Shown: positions 45,601 to 55,307 of the stretch, piece after piece
Layout of the letters: each line of letters begins with the position of its first letter
Position numbering within the stretch: the stretch's first letter is position 1
Source: Parietichytrium sp. I65-24A
Lineage: Eukaryota > Sar > Bigyra > Thraustochytrida > Thraustochytriidae
NCBI GenBank assembly: GCA_012862575.1
Contig: BLSF01000117.1
Coordinates: 2,412-58,034, forward strand
Length of the DNA: 55,623 nt
Reading direction: 5' to 3'
Notes under the pieces: generated by a model
Seen by the model: the letters and a program-made list of their open reading frames with translations, nothing else
Database searches by the model: none
What the model was told of the DNA's origin: nothing
Translations under genes and position numbers: made by a program

Positions 45601-45877
45601 CATCATTCTTGAAGTGAAGGCAGGCGAGATGCTCTTCAACCCTGACAAGTGGTGGCACGTCGTGTACAACACGGAGGGCTCCCTGATGCTTAACTTTTGG
45701 CTTCGCAACGGAGGAAACATCCTGCCTAACAATGCTCCTCAACCAGGAGTACAAGCTAACGTCAACAACAACAGCAACAACAATAACAACATCAACAACA
45801 GAAACAGAAACATGGTGGCGCGAAGCAACGGCAACAATAACAACAGAAATCTCCGGTCAAATCCCGGAAAGGTTTAG
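42680..45877 (+). CDS. Type II membrane protein with rhodanese and JmjC-like cupin domains
   Basis: Exons are 42680-45265 and 45360-45877. The frame breaks at a C5 run (44257-44261); with one added C the product is 1,034 residues. A single hydrophobic segment (~70-87) after a cytosolic head predicts type II topology with the rest in the ER/Golgi lumen. Then come an Asn/Ala/Gly/Val-rich stretch (~134-194), an Asp-rich stretch, a region of unknown fold, a rhodanese domain (~557-640, loop CGSGLNSM with C607), and a JmjC/cupin-8 domain with H876-x-D878 and distal H962, the usual Fe(II) ligands of 2-oxoglutarate oxygenases. An Asn-rich tail ends it. Family knowledge suggests protein hydroxylation; the substrate is unknown. 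The frames on either side of the break share one upstream ATG, so this is probably one gene. Confidence 0.8.
43075..43256 (+). repeat. In-frame AATGGC/AATGCA hexamer array coding Asn repeats
   Basis: Imperfect hexamers keep an Asn-Gly, Asn-Val or Asn-Ala alternation in the membrane-protein gene. Further dipeptide-like arrays follow at ~43345-43410 (Asp/Ile/Val/Asn/Ala). Confidence 0.85.
44257..44261 (+). other. Homopolymer C5 frameshift in rhodanese-cupin gene
   Basis: Upstream frame ...ASAVLVKR; downstream frame PPPKANTAKAGAKPLRGYIA, which leads straight into the rhodanese domain. One extra C in the run joins them. An undercalled homopolymer is the simplest explanation. Confidence 0.7.
45266..45359 (+). 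other. Intron in the JmjC-like domain (94 bp)
   Basis: The donor is GTAAGT and the acceptor GGTGCAG. Phase 1. Splicing gives ...SFEKPAMWLGPKGSLSSLHVD, placing the HxD metal motif in frame with the upstream half of the domain. Confidence 0.92.
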
Positions 45878-46624
45878 TTGTTTTGAAACTCCACAATCTT
45901 TTTGAAAATGGGCGTGGCGTTCATGATACGAGCCGCTCTTGTTGTGCGTACTCGCAGAGCTGACTGGTGCCGCTCACCAGCGCTCGAGTTGTCGGTCCTA
46001 TTTTACTGCTTATAATTCGGGCCAGCCATCTGGCCTTGTTGTTGAAAATGGCTGACTGACTGCCTGACGACTATAAAACCAATCCGCTCAGTGAGCTTGG
46101 TCCTACTGCTGCTGCGATGGTCTAGCAACAGACTTTTACTTTTTATTCTTATCGTGGCAATTCGATCAACCCATCTTTTTTTTTCTACGTTCTGAAATCT
46201 CCCCTTTGGTAAAGTGTTGTGGTGAGAAAGAGCGCACCTGTTGGAAGAGTATAATCGTTCTTCATGTATATTTATTACTATAGTATGGTTGCGAGTGTAA
46301 TTATTATATAGAAACAAAAAAGGCATCTCAAAGAAAAAGAGCGCAGTCAGCTTGAAAGATCAAAAGAGATCAATCGCGCAGTAGTACATATGTATATCTC
46401 TTGACGCAAGAAAAAGTTAGTTCTTCTCCACATTTCCACGCCAAGAAGCAGAGACGTGCATGCACGGTGTTTTACACATACATGTCTGTCGATCGAAAGC
46501 TGACGTTTCGAAGAGTGTACAAGCGCAAAGCACACAGAGAGGTTCTGGTGTTTGCCAAGAGGTGGAAAAAAAAGTTAGGGGGGTGGGGTGGGGTAGGGAG
46601 ATTAGGTGCAACCAATCTGAGCGC
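45878..46624. other. Convergent intergenic region, 747 bp
   Basis: Between the 3' ends of the rhodanese-cupin gene (+) and the kinase (-). AT-rich DNA with a TATATTTATTACTATAG stretch near 46265 could hold 3' UTRs. No gene is seen. Confidence 0.4.
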
Positions 46625-49105
46625 TCATTCGCAGAGCAGCTGTGGCGGGAAAGTGAAGCCTGCGCATCGAGCGGCATCGTCCGTGAGAATGTCTCCATCG
46701 CGATTAATGAAGTTAAAGCCAGGAAAGGGCTCCACATTGAATCGTAGAGCGCGTCGTGTGCGCCGCGAAGGAGAGTTCTTGGGGACGTTCTTTGAAGTGA
46801 TAAAGTCGGCAGCGCTGTTCTTCCCGCCGCGACCGCCGATGGGCGACAGAGAAGGGACCTTGAGCTCCAAGCGACCAGGCGCAGAAGTGTCTTCGTCCTT
46901 GGGCGAGGAGGGCGGCGAAAAGCTGTCAATGAGTGAGCCACCCGGGAAGCTCTCCAGCAAAAAGCTCACCCCGTCAACAGTGACGTTGGGCATGGTGGTC
47001 TCCACCTGCAAGGCGCTCTTGGACTCCTGACTGTCGCCCTTCTTGGTCTCGATCTGAAAGCCGTCCATCAGACTGCTATCGCTCTCCACGCGCACGACGG
47101 ATATCTCCGACTCTGACGACAGGGCATTGACGGTGAGCGGGGTGTCAGAAAGACTGCTGATCTCGAAGAGGCCGCTGCTTGGAGACTCTGGCCCTGGCGA
47201 TGTGATTGGGTGCTTATTGTCAAAATTTTGGGCGACGTCTCCTACGGCAGTCATAGGGGAGGCCGGTGCGCTGCCGTCGTTGGCTTTCGCGCTCTTGTCG
47301 ATGTTTGCTTTGGCGTACTCTCGGAGGAACTCTGGGGCTTCCGCGGAGCCATTCTCTATCTCGTTCCAGTCAATGCCGTCAAAGAAAGGGTGCGCGCAGA
47401 TCTGAAAAGTGCTCTGGGCACCGATTCGGCGTTTAGGGTCAATGGCGAGGAGCTTGGCCACCAGATCCTTGCAGTTGTCCGAGATGTTTGGCTGGCGGAA
47501 GCGGCGAGTGCGGCCTCTCTGAATGTTGGATTCGACCGTGTCTGGATCGGTGTCGTAGAAGGCGGGCTCGCCCACCACCAGCTCAAAGAGGACACAGCCT
47601 AGCTGCCAGAGGTCCAGCGTATGGTCGTGGCCCCCGCCTCGCAACATCTCGGGGCTCATGTAGTACGATGTCCCACAGATGCTAAAGGTGCGCTCGAAAG
47701 GGCGGTTATTACAAAAGCAGCCAGAAAAGTTGAGCATGTGGCACTGGCACCGCTTGCTGGTGCGATGTCGCAGCTTTTGTGTGAGACTGTTCGCGTCCGA
47801 GCCAATCTCGGCGATCTCCCCAGGGCTTTGCGGCAGAGGGAAGGCCGTCAGCGCCTTCTTTGGGGAAGACAGCGAGTTGCTGTTCCACAAAAACGATACA
47901 GGGGATCGCGGAATTGGGCTGTTCAGGTTATTGTCCATCTGGACGGTCTCCTTTCGCTGCCTCTTGAGCTGGGCGGCGCCCATGGGCAAAAACTTTGCAA
48001 GTCCAAAGTCCGCGAGCTTGACGTGCCCCTGTGCGGTGATGAGGATGTTTTCTGGCTTGATATCGCGATGCACGATCCCCTCCGAGTGGAGCATGTGGAG
48101 CCCGATGACCAGCTCGCTGATGATGAACCGCGCGACCAGTTCGCTGACGTACCCCTTTCCTCGCAGGAGCGTCCAGAGGTCTCCGCCAGGGCACAGCTCG
48201 CAGGCGAGGTAGAGGCTGCCGTCTTCGTAGAATGCGTAGAGCAGCCTGGTGATCGAGTGGCAGTCCCGTCGAGACGCTCGCTCAAGGACCAGTTTCTCTG
48301 ACATGAGCAGGTCCTGCTTGGACCTGTCGATGGCCATCGATTTCAGCGCCATGGGGGTGCCAGTCTCTCGATCGGCGACCAGCATGACGGTCCCAAAGGT
48401 GCCTTTGCCCAGCTCTGCGATGGGGCGGAGCCTGTCGAGCGACATGGGCCGCGTGGCGGATGCCACGGCAGCAAGCAGCTCGCTGCGTGACGCGGCGGAC
48501 GCGCAAGTATACTCAAACATTTTCGCCGCGGCGCCTTTGTCACCGTCCAGCTCCTTGGCCGACCCATGCTGTGGCGACCGAAGAATCATGCTCCTCCGCT
48601 GGCGCGCGTTGATCCCGCTGCTGCTGTTCACCCAGTCCCTCCTCCTCGTGCGCGGGGTGAGCACCACATTCGCCTTCCCCGGCCCCGCGCTCACGCTCCA
48701 TTCCGCTAGCCAGAACACTCTCGCCGGGACTCTGAACCCATTCACACTGCGCACATCCACGCTCGAGCTCAAGCTGTACACCACGAGCAGGTCCGCCCTC
48801 ACCTCCAGCTGCACGGGCTTGTGCTTCCACACCAGGAACCTGCGCTTGCTCTTCTGTTTGCACTGCCCTTCCCACATCACCGACAGCCGCTCCAGCTCGC
48901 CCAGCTTGAGCGACCGGATCGAGTTCCCTTGCCCCGGCGAAAGCATGTTATCTGGCAGGGACATGGCGCGTCGCAAATTGATCGCAGATCCGCTCTTGCG
49001 AACTTGCTCTGGCTTCACTTTCGGGGACTCGCATTTCACGATGGCGTCGCCGCGGACCAACGTCGTCCGGTTCGAACCATTGCGCGGGGACTGCGCCGCT
49101 TTCAT
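46625..49105 (-). CDS. AGC-family Ser/Thr kinase with N-terminal PH domain
   Basis: The protein has 826 residues from the ATG at 49105, chosen because the in-frame codons upstream are a Lys/Glu-rich simple repeat. A PH-like domain (~75-217) suggests phosphoinositide binding at membranes. The kinase domain (~225-590) has the Gly loop GKGTFG (233-238), K255, HRDIKPEN (346-353), DFG (366-368) and GTSYYMSPE (478-486). About 100 residues, including several Ser-Pro sites and a Cys cluster (RCQCHM...GCFC), are inserted between DFG and SPE. The tail has HPFFDGIDW and, far downstream, FPGFNF (794-799). That fits the AGC hydrophobic motif but has Asn where Ser/Thr is usually phosphorylated. The PH-kinase order is Akt-like and parts recall PDK1; the subfamily is unresolved. 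No intron is seen. Confidence 0.9.
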   Translation of the reverse strand: MKAAQSPRNGSNRTTLVRGDAIVKCESPKVKPEQVRKSGSAINLRRAMSLPDNMLSPGQGNSIRSLKLGELERLSVMWEGQCKQKSKRRFLVWKHKPVQLEVRADLLVVYSLSSSVDVRSVNGFRVPARVFWLAEWSVSAGPGKANVVLTPRTRRRDWVNSSSGINARQRRSMILRSPQHGSAKELDGDKGAAAKMFEYTCASAASRSELLAAVASATRPMSLDRLRPIAELGKGTFGTVMLVADRETGTPMALKSMAIDRSKQDLLMSEKLVLERASRRDCHSITRLLYAFYEDGSLYLACELCPGGDLWTLLRGKGYVSELVARFIISELVIGLHMLHSEGIVHRDIKPENILITAQGHVKLADFGLAKFLPMGAAQLKRQRKETVQMDNNLNSPIPRSPVSFLWNSNSLSSPKKALTAFPLPQSPGEIAEIGSDANSLTQKLRHRTSKRCQCHMLNFSGCFCNNRPFERTFSICGTSYYMSPEMLRGGGHDHTLDLWQLGCVLFELVVGEPAFYDTDPDTVESNIQRGRTRRFRQPNISDNCKDLVAKLLAIDPKRRIGAQSTFQICAHPFFDGIDWNEIENGSAEAPEFLREYAKANIDKSAKANDGSAPASPMTAVGDVAQNFDNKHPITSPGPESPSSGLFEISSLSDTPLTVNALSSESEISVVRVESDSSLMDGFQIETKKGDSQESKSALQVETTMPNVTVDGVSFLLESFPGGSLIDSFSPPSSPKDEDTSAPGRLELKVPSLSPIGGRGGKNSAADFITSKNVPKNSPSRRTRRALRFNVEPFPGFNFINRDGDILTDDAARCAGFTFPPQLLCE

Positions 49106-52100
49106 CGCTTGCCTTTCCCTTACCTTTTGCCTCCTGCTTTCTTTCTTTCTTTCCTTCTTTCCTTCTTTACAGCTTGTATACCTGTACGCGTGCACGCGAG
49201 TATATGCGAGTATGTGCGAGTTATATATATATATATATTATATATATGTGTGTATATATATATATACCTCTCTCGATCTCGCTCTCTACAGCCTCTGCGG
49301 AGGGAATTCAATCTGCGCAGAATATATGTATATATATATGTATATATATATATATCTGCGAACGTATGGCCGTATGAGTTTCTTTCTCTTCTCCCTTTGC
49401 TCCGAATCTGCACGTATGTATGTATCTATCAAATAGCACACCGCAGCGTACGCGCGCGATCGTTCCCGGAAAGTTCCGCGTACGTTCCGCGTACGTTCCT
49501 TTCTCCCCACGTGGGTCCTCGCCCCCGCTCCTCTCCCTTTCCCAAGACTGGCAGGCAGGCAGGCAGGCAGGTAGGCAGGCAGCTGATCACCACTGCAAGC
49601 TCAGTCCCCACAGGTACCCACAGGTCCCTGGCGCGTACGGTTTGGTCCCGGCGGCGGAATGTAAAGTGTCCGCGGACGTTACTTCACTACGGCGGATTTG
49701 GCGTTGGGTCGGTCTTTGGTCCTCCTCTCAGTGCGCGCACAATGAGAGAGAGAGAGAGAGAGAAGGAGGAGGAGGAGGAGGAGAAGGAGAGGCTCTGAGG
49801 GGGAGAGGGACTGTTAGGTGAAGGCGTTTATGTGAATGGTATGTGTGATAGGAGGAAATAGGAGATATAGATGTGAGAGAGAGAGAGAGAGAGATGCTGT
49901 ACGCCGTATGGGGTGCTACTGTTCTTGCTGGGTGGGGAGTAATGGTGGCGGTAAGGTGATTGGTGATGTGAGGGGAGCGGAAGAAACGAGTTTATTAACG
50001 GCGTGTTACATGGAATGCGTAAGTGCTCTGCAGATGGACAAAGGAGAAGTGAGGATGTTAAGGTTTGAGGTATTAGAAGAGTACTGGAGACACTTTCAGT
50101 TTTTATTTTTTTCTTTGGCGTTTGTAGGTAGGATGGTGGTAGGAGTATATAAGGAAATAGGAAGAATATGGTGTTTTCCCGAAGGGCCGTGAGGAGGGAG
50201 AAGGCAGGGTGTAGTAGTGGCGCGATTGAGAGGAGGGTCGAATTATAATATTAATTTTAAAAAGGCAGAGAGAGAACGAGTTTGGTTATAGTTAAGACTG
50301 AATGATGTGTAAGATCAACCCACGCGCGAAAGGGAGTGAGTGTGAGGGGAGGAGCGCGCTCTGACAAGTGAAGATTTTTCCGCTTTTCTTTCGTTGTTCT
50401 CCCTCACATGCGGGTCCCCGTCTCAGCTTTTCCCCTAACAGAGGCTCTCCACGACGGGGAAAACTCGAACGGTCTCGCCGATACTACTGAGGTCTATTCC
50501 ATTCCCATAACACTACCTGGTTCTCTTTCGAGGAACCCATCTGAGAACCCACACTCTTGTAAGGAGGAGAACAAAACGAACACGAGAGAAGTGAACGACC
50601 CAAATGCCGGGATTGTGAGGTGACCACCGGACGTTAAGAGTAAACGGTACAATACACTTCTGTAAGCGCCGAAAGCAAAAGACTGGAGAGACCTTTTCGC
50701 GAACCTGAGACACTGTTCGTGTGCTACTGGCTCCATATACTACAATAGATAAGACTCCTTCTGGGAGTGGGCCAACAATAGTGGAATTCTCTACGTAAAA
50801 CACTAATATATCAAATCAGTAGAGATGGGGTAGGAGTGTTCCTGTACGGGAGAAGGGCGATAAGGCCAATTGACGTAAACAGCTAGTAATTGTTGAAACG
50901 AGAATGGGGTGTGCGAAATTTTGGTGATCATGGGTCTGAGGGGCTATGAGGTTGGATTATTTTGCGTTCGCCCTCACAGCGCAGAGCAATTTGATTGATG
51001 AATTTGTCCACTTCATTGTGAACAATGAATGGAAAAAAGCGAGAAAGAGAGAGAGGGTCGATACAACCTGCCTATTGCTCCGAGAGGGAAAACTTCACTT
51101 TCTTCCGAGCAGGTCTCTCGAGGGTCGACCTGAGAGAAATGAGAGACAAGTGTAAAACTGGACAAACATAAACTTGCGCCTCCCTATCTATAGAGCTAGT
51201 AGCTAGACCACATGGTGATATCGTATAATGATATGTCTAGAACAGGAGGAATCCTATGGCTTGTCCTGACCAGGAATAGAGAGGAGAACTAGGCTCGTGG
51301 CGAATTCCTCAGATTCCACGAAAGTTCCTCCGAGTGGGGGCGTGTGGCTCGAATGCGCAGAACGACTCGTTGTTCGCATTTTCCCTCACTTTAAAGTCCA
51401 GACGCGGGGAAATAGGCGCTCTATCGGCGAAACTGAGTGGGAGCCAGATCAATTTTCCAGAGCGTGCAGTTGGAACAAGACCTCCTTGGCGAAGCATTCT
51501 GTGAATCGTGAACAACAAGAATAATTCTGGTTCTCAAATACAGAACCGGCAATGGCTCGGTTCTCATTCCGCTCATTTACAATGTTAAACAGTTCTTCTT
51601 CGTTTTCCCTTTCACTGAGGCTGTGTTCTGTGTTTATATTTTTATTTTGAACGTAATAACAGTCAGAACAATACAGTAGAGTTCACTTCTATTGAATATT
51701 GCAAAGCAGGGTCGTCATACTGTCCTGTGCAGCAGAAACGATTGTTTTCAAGATCGGAAAGACCGCGAAAAACAAATGTCCCGCAAACTCATACGACTTA
51801 ACTAGTGTATTCCATAAGTCCGCTTCCCCATCACTGCCCACAAACCCACAGCTCCTACAATATACTAAGGGAATCAGATAATACATTTATTTTTCGGAAG
51901 ATTAACGCGCACACCTTTTGACGGTTCAGAAGACGCATTTCGTTTGTACAGTGCTCTATCGTATTGCATTTTAAACTGCATTGCATTGTTCAAATGAATT
52001 GGCAGTGAATTGACATTCCAGTTATTGCAGGGCAAAAAATCGAAGGAAGGAAAGAAGGAAAGAAGGAAAGAAGGAACAAGAGTGGTTGCTTTGTATGAGC

Positions 52101-52819
52101 CAAAAAAAATCCGAGACGACTCTTAACGTTTGGGACATCCACTCTTACGGGACAAACTAGCTAGCAGCTCCTCAGCTCGTTGTAGCTTGTTGCACTCTCG
52201 TCACTCACAGTCGGACTCAGCCTTGCTATGAGTTTATATTAATGGGACTTACCACACGTATAACTTGTGTAGCATTTGTCTCATTAACTTTGATTGATTG
52301 ATTGACAGTTGACAGTGCGAGGCGATGAAACGATTAACGATAGTTTGGCTGTGTGAAAGATGTGAACAGGATGAATGGCGTTTGCGAGGTTCAATTGCCA
52401 AGTAAACAAAAGAATAAACCAAAAAAAGAAACGAACACTTGGCTATTTTGAGGGAATCGAAATAAAATAATGGAAATGGATCTTCCGTAGTAAGACTACA
52501 AACAGCTAGCTAGATTATCTATTCCACACAGATACATGGATAGTTGGATAGACACATGAACTCATAGACATAGATTTGCATAGATTTGCATAGATACATA
52601 ATGTATAGATGAGATATGGAAACATGGGATGTGAAAAAGCAATGGCAGCAGACCCCTAACGCAGAGAAGGTCGAGATCCCAGGTCCATCGAAGGTGTCGC
52701 CGCTACGTTGCTTGGAGAGCTGTTTCGGTCGCTGACAGTGCGTGATTCGTCAATTCATTCATTCATTCATTCATTCATTCGGAGTCGTAGGCGTGGAAAA
52801 GGTTGTTGCTGCGAGAAAG
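49106..52819. other. Gene-poor intergenic region between divergent kinase and b5-dehydrogenase genes
   Basis: No gene could be supported in these 3.7 kb. Repeats include TTTC/TTCC (~49138-49170), TA-rich dinucleotide runs (~49210-49360), GGCA (~49552-49580), GA and GGA runs (~49745-49790, 49875-49895), GAAAGAAG (~52040-52075) and ATTC (~52755-52780) just before the dehydrogenase start. The ORF at 50408-50623 (+, 71 codons) begins with an ATG after a TTCTCCCTCAC leader but has no recognised content. Confidence 0.4.
49210..49360. repeat. TA-rich dinucleotide runs
   Basis: Two blocks of (TA)n/TATATG alternate with a CTCTCTCGATCTCGCTCTC stretch. They lie just upstream of the kinase gene and could form hairpins or vary in length. 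Confidence 0.85.
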
Positions 52820-54343
52820 ATGCGCGTTATCAGCAAGAGCGAGCTGGAGAAGCACAACAAGGATGGGGACTGCTGGCTTGTGATCGCCGGACGTGTGTAC
52901 GACGTGTCGTCGTTCATGAACTTCCACCCGGGTTCGAAAGGGCTGCTGCTGAAAGTGGGCGGCACGGACTGCACGGACGAATTCTACTCGCTGCATCGCG
53001 AGGAGGTGCTTGAAAAGTACAACGCCAAGCTCGTGATCGGCACGCTGGAGGGCGCCACCGTGGACGACGCGAAGAAGGACTACGGCGCGCTGAGCAAGAT
53101 TCCGTTCGCGGAATGGGAGTCCCCGTTCTACACCGAGTCGCACAGAAAGTTTAGACATGCCGTACGCGAATTCGTGCAGCGTGAGATCGCACCGCACGTG
53201 GACGCGCTCGAGAAGGAAGACAAGCAGCCTTCGCTGGAGCTCATGAAGAAGATCGGAGAGTTTGGGATCATCGCATGCAGTCTCGGGCCGGGCAAGCACC
53301 TCGAGATGGTCAAGTCCTTGCCTGGGGGCGTCAAGCCCGAGGAGTTCGACTACTTCCACGAGGCGATCGCCGGGGGCGAGATCAAGCGCCTTGCCGCGTG
53401 GGGCGTCGTGGACGGTATCGCTGGAGGAATTGTCATCGGGCTGCCGCCAGTCCTGAACTTTGGATCCCCTGAGCTCATCCAGAGGATTGCACCACCGATC
53501 CTACGCGGCGAGAAGAGGATCTGCCTGGCCATCACCGACCCTTACGCCGGGTCAGACGTCGCCAACACCACTTGTACGGCAGAGCTGAGCGCAGACGGCT
53601 CGCACTACATTGTGAACGGTGTCAAGAAGTGGATCACCGGAGGCTGTGCCGCAGACTACTTCTCCACCCTCGTGCGCACCTCCGGAAAGGGCCACGGCGG
53701 CGTCTCCATGCTTCTCATCGAGCGCTCAGAGGGAGTCGAGACACAAAAGATCAAGACCAGTTACACTGGTGCCGGGACCGCCTATGTCACTTTTGAGAAT
53801 GTCAAGGTCCCTGTGGGCAACTTGCTCGGCAAGGTCGGTCAAGGATTCGCCGTCACCATGGCCAACTTCAACCACGAGCGTTGGAGTATGGCCGTAGGAG
53901 GCAACGCCCTCAACCGCCTCATCATCTCTGACTGCTTCACCTGGGCCTACCAGCGCAAGGCGTTCGGCAAGCGTCTCATTTCGCAGCCGCAGATCCAGGA
54001 GAAGCTCGCTGAGATGGTCGCCTACACTGACAGCGTTCAGAGCTATATCGACATTGTTACCGACAAGATGAACCACATGTCCTACAAGGAGATGACTCTT
54101 CAGCTGGCTGGAACGATCAGTTTGCTCAAGAACCAGCAGGTGGAGGCTTCGCGCAAGGTTGCCGATAATGCGATCCAGATCTTTGGAGGACGGTCACTCA
54201 CCGCCAGCGGTCTCGGCAAGAACTTGGAACGCTTCCAGAAGACCTTCCAGTTTGGAGCTGTTCTCGGCGGAGCCTCGTCCGTCCTCGCCACCCAGGCTAT
54301 TCGCCACGCCCTCAAGTTCATGCCCCCGGACGCAAAGCTCTAG
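52820..54343 (+). CDS. Cytochrome b5-acyl-CoA dehydrogenase fusion
   Basis: The protein has 507 residues from the ATG at 52820. The longer in-frame start at 52742 would translate the ATTC repeat and is rejected. Residues ~1-80 form a cytochrome b5 domain with heme ligands H36 (NFHPGS) and H59 (SLHRE). Residues ~100-507 form an acyl-CoA dehydrogenase: helical N-domain, FAD-binding beta domain (ITDPYAGSDVANT, WITGG) and helical C-domain (RKAFGKRL, QIFGGRSLTASG). It should oxidise an acyl-CoA thioester and pass electrons to its own heme rather than to ETF; this is inferred from the fusion, a type known in fungi and protists. Where medium-chain enzymes carry the catalytic Glu (YEGT), this protein reads VLGGAS. 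The base may lie elsewhere, as in isovaleryl-CoA dehydrogenase. No peroxisomal or mitochondrial signal is evident. No introns. Confidence 0.93.
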   Translation: MRVISKSELEKHNKDGDCWLVIAGRVYDVSSFMNFHPGSKGLLLKVGGTDCTDEFYSLHREEVLEKYNAKLVIGTLEGATVDDAKKDYGALSKIPFAEWESPFYTESHRKFRHAVREFVQREIAPHVDALEKEDKQPSLELMKKIGEFGIIACSLGPGKHLEMVKSLPGGVKPEEFDYFHEAIAGGEIKRLAAWGVVDGIAGGIVIGLPPVLNFGSPELIQRIAPPILRGEKRICLAITDPYAGSDVANTTCTAELSADGSHYIVNGVKKWITGGCAADYFSTLVRTSGKGHGGVSMLLIERSEGVETQKIKTSYTGAGTAYVTFENVKVPVGNLLGKVGQGFAVTMANFNHERWSMAVGGNALNRLIISDCFTWAYQRKAFGKRLISQPQIQEKLAEMVAYTDSVQSYIDIVTDKMNHMSYKEMTLQLAGTISLLKNQQVEASRKVADNAIQIFGGRSLTASGLGKNLERFQKTFQFGAVLGGASSVLATQAIRHALKFMPPDAKL

Positions 54344-55088
54344 ATCGCTTGCGATTACTTGACCTGCTCTATTTTTTATATAATCTTTATCTGCCAAGTG
54401 CAATGCAATGAACGCATGTCTATGCTACTGACTTGCTGAACGCAAGGGTCGGCCTCTCTGTCTTCGCAAGGAGGCACAAGGCGCCGCGCTTTGCTACGCG
54501 GCGCTGCGAAACAGCCACTTTTTGCTTTGTTCGAAAAAGAAATGAAAAAGACCCGCCCAGTTCGACGGTCTTTTCACCATCTCCTCATAGACACTAATTC
54601 ACCAAAACCCACAACAGTCAACGTCTGTCCAACAAAAACTATTTCTTTCTCTCCTCTCCAAAGCTGTCAACCGAATGCGCGCGTTCGAGCTCTGCGCACG
54701 TGTACTAGTCCACAAGAGATCGGGAGAAAAGAAAAGATGATCTTTGTTGTTAATTGTATGCCTCCTCGATCATTCGTGAGCTCGCCCATGAAGGATGATA
54801 ATTCATTGTTCTTGTATGTAATCTTTCAATCAATCAACTCAATTGTCTGTGATGTAACTAAGAAAAAAATGGTAGAGTGAAAAAAAAGGAAAGAGAGAAG
54901 AATGCTGCTTTCAAGTCCCTCGTCCAAGGCACCCGCGCAAATAATCCACGTCAGCGGTCACCCCACTCTCTGCAACCTACAGAGACAAGGCTTTAGGGAT
55001 GACAGCGTCATTAAGAGTTGCGTCGGTGTGCGGAGGCGTCATGCAGAGGTTCTCGCACGCAGTAATATACCTTTTCGCGCTCAATCAA
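54344..55088. other. Intergenic region, 745 bp
   Basis: Between the 3' ends of the dehydrogenase (+) and the RGS-like gene (-). GCGCCGCG/CGCGGCGC inverted segments near 54482-54506 could form a hairpin about 140 bases past the dehydrogenase stop. No gene is seen. Confidence 0.4.
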
Positions 55089-55307
55089 TCAAAAAAAGAT
55101 GCTTTGCTCCCCAATTGGGATGAGAAACAAAAGAATGCCAACTAAGGCCCCGTAAACCATCGACTCGATTGCCAGCCTACGACCTGCTTGCTCCAGCCTG
55201 CGCAGAGCGTAGTCGTCGATCAGCTCAAAGCTAGGGTTCTTCTTCAAAAACGCAGCGCCCCATCTCTCCTCGGGCCGCATCCGAACCCCACGAGCGGCAA
55301 GGCCGGA
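55089..55307 (-). other. In-frame extension of RGS-like ORF beyond a TGA
   Basis: Directly after the TGA the same frame continues to a stop at 55089, encoding a basic/acidic helix (YALRRLEQAGRRLAIES) and a hydrophobic segment (MVYGALVGILLFLIPIG). It looks like real coding sequence. It could be a tail cut off by a base-call error or mutation (TGG to TGA), or a readthrough product, or chance. Confidence 0.3.

Noticed and set aside
49060-49085. GGTTCGAACC resembling a tRNA B box
   Set aside because: It lies inside the kinase coding region and no A box or cloverleaf can be drawn around it.
48249-49436. A 395-codon plus-strand ORF opposite the kinase N-terminus
   Set aside because: It is antisense to a well-supported PH-kinase frame and ends in a TA-repeat translation.
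52742-52819. Upstream in-frame ATG for the b5-dehydrogenase
   Set aside because: It would translate an ATTC simple repeat; the ATG at 52820 begins right at the cytochrome b5 fold.
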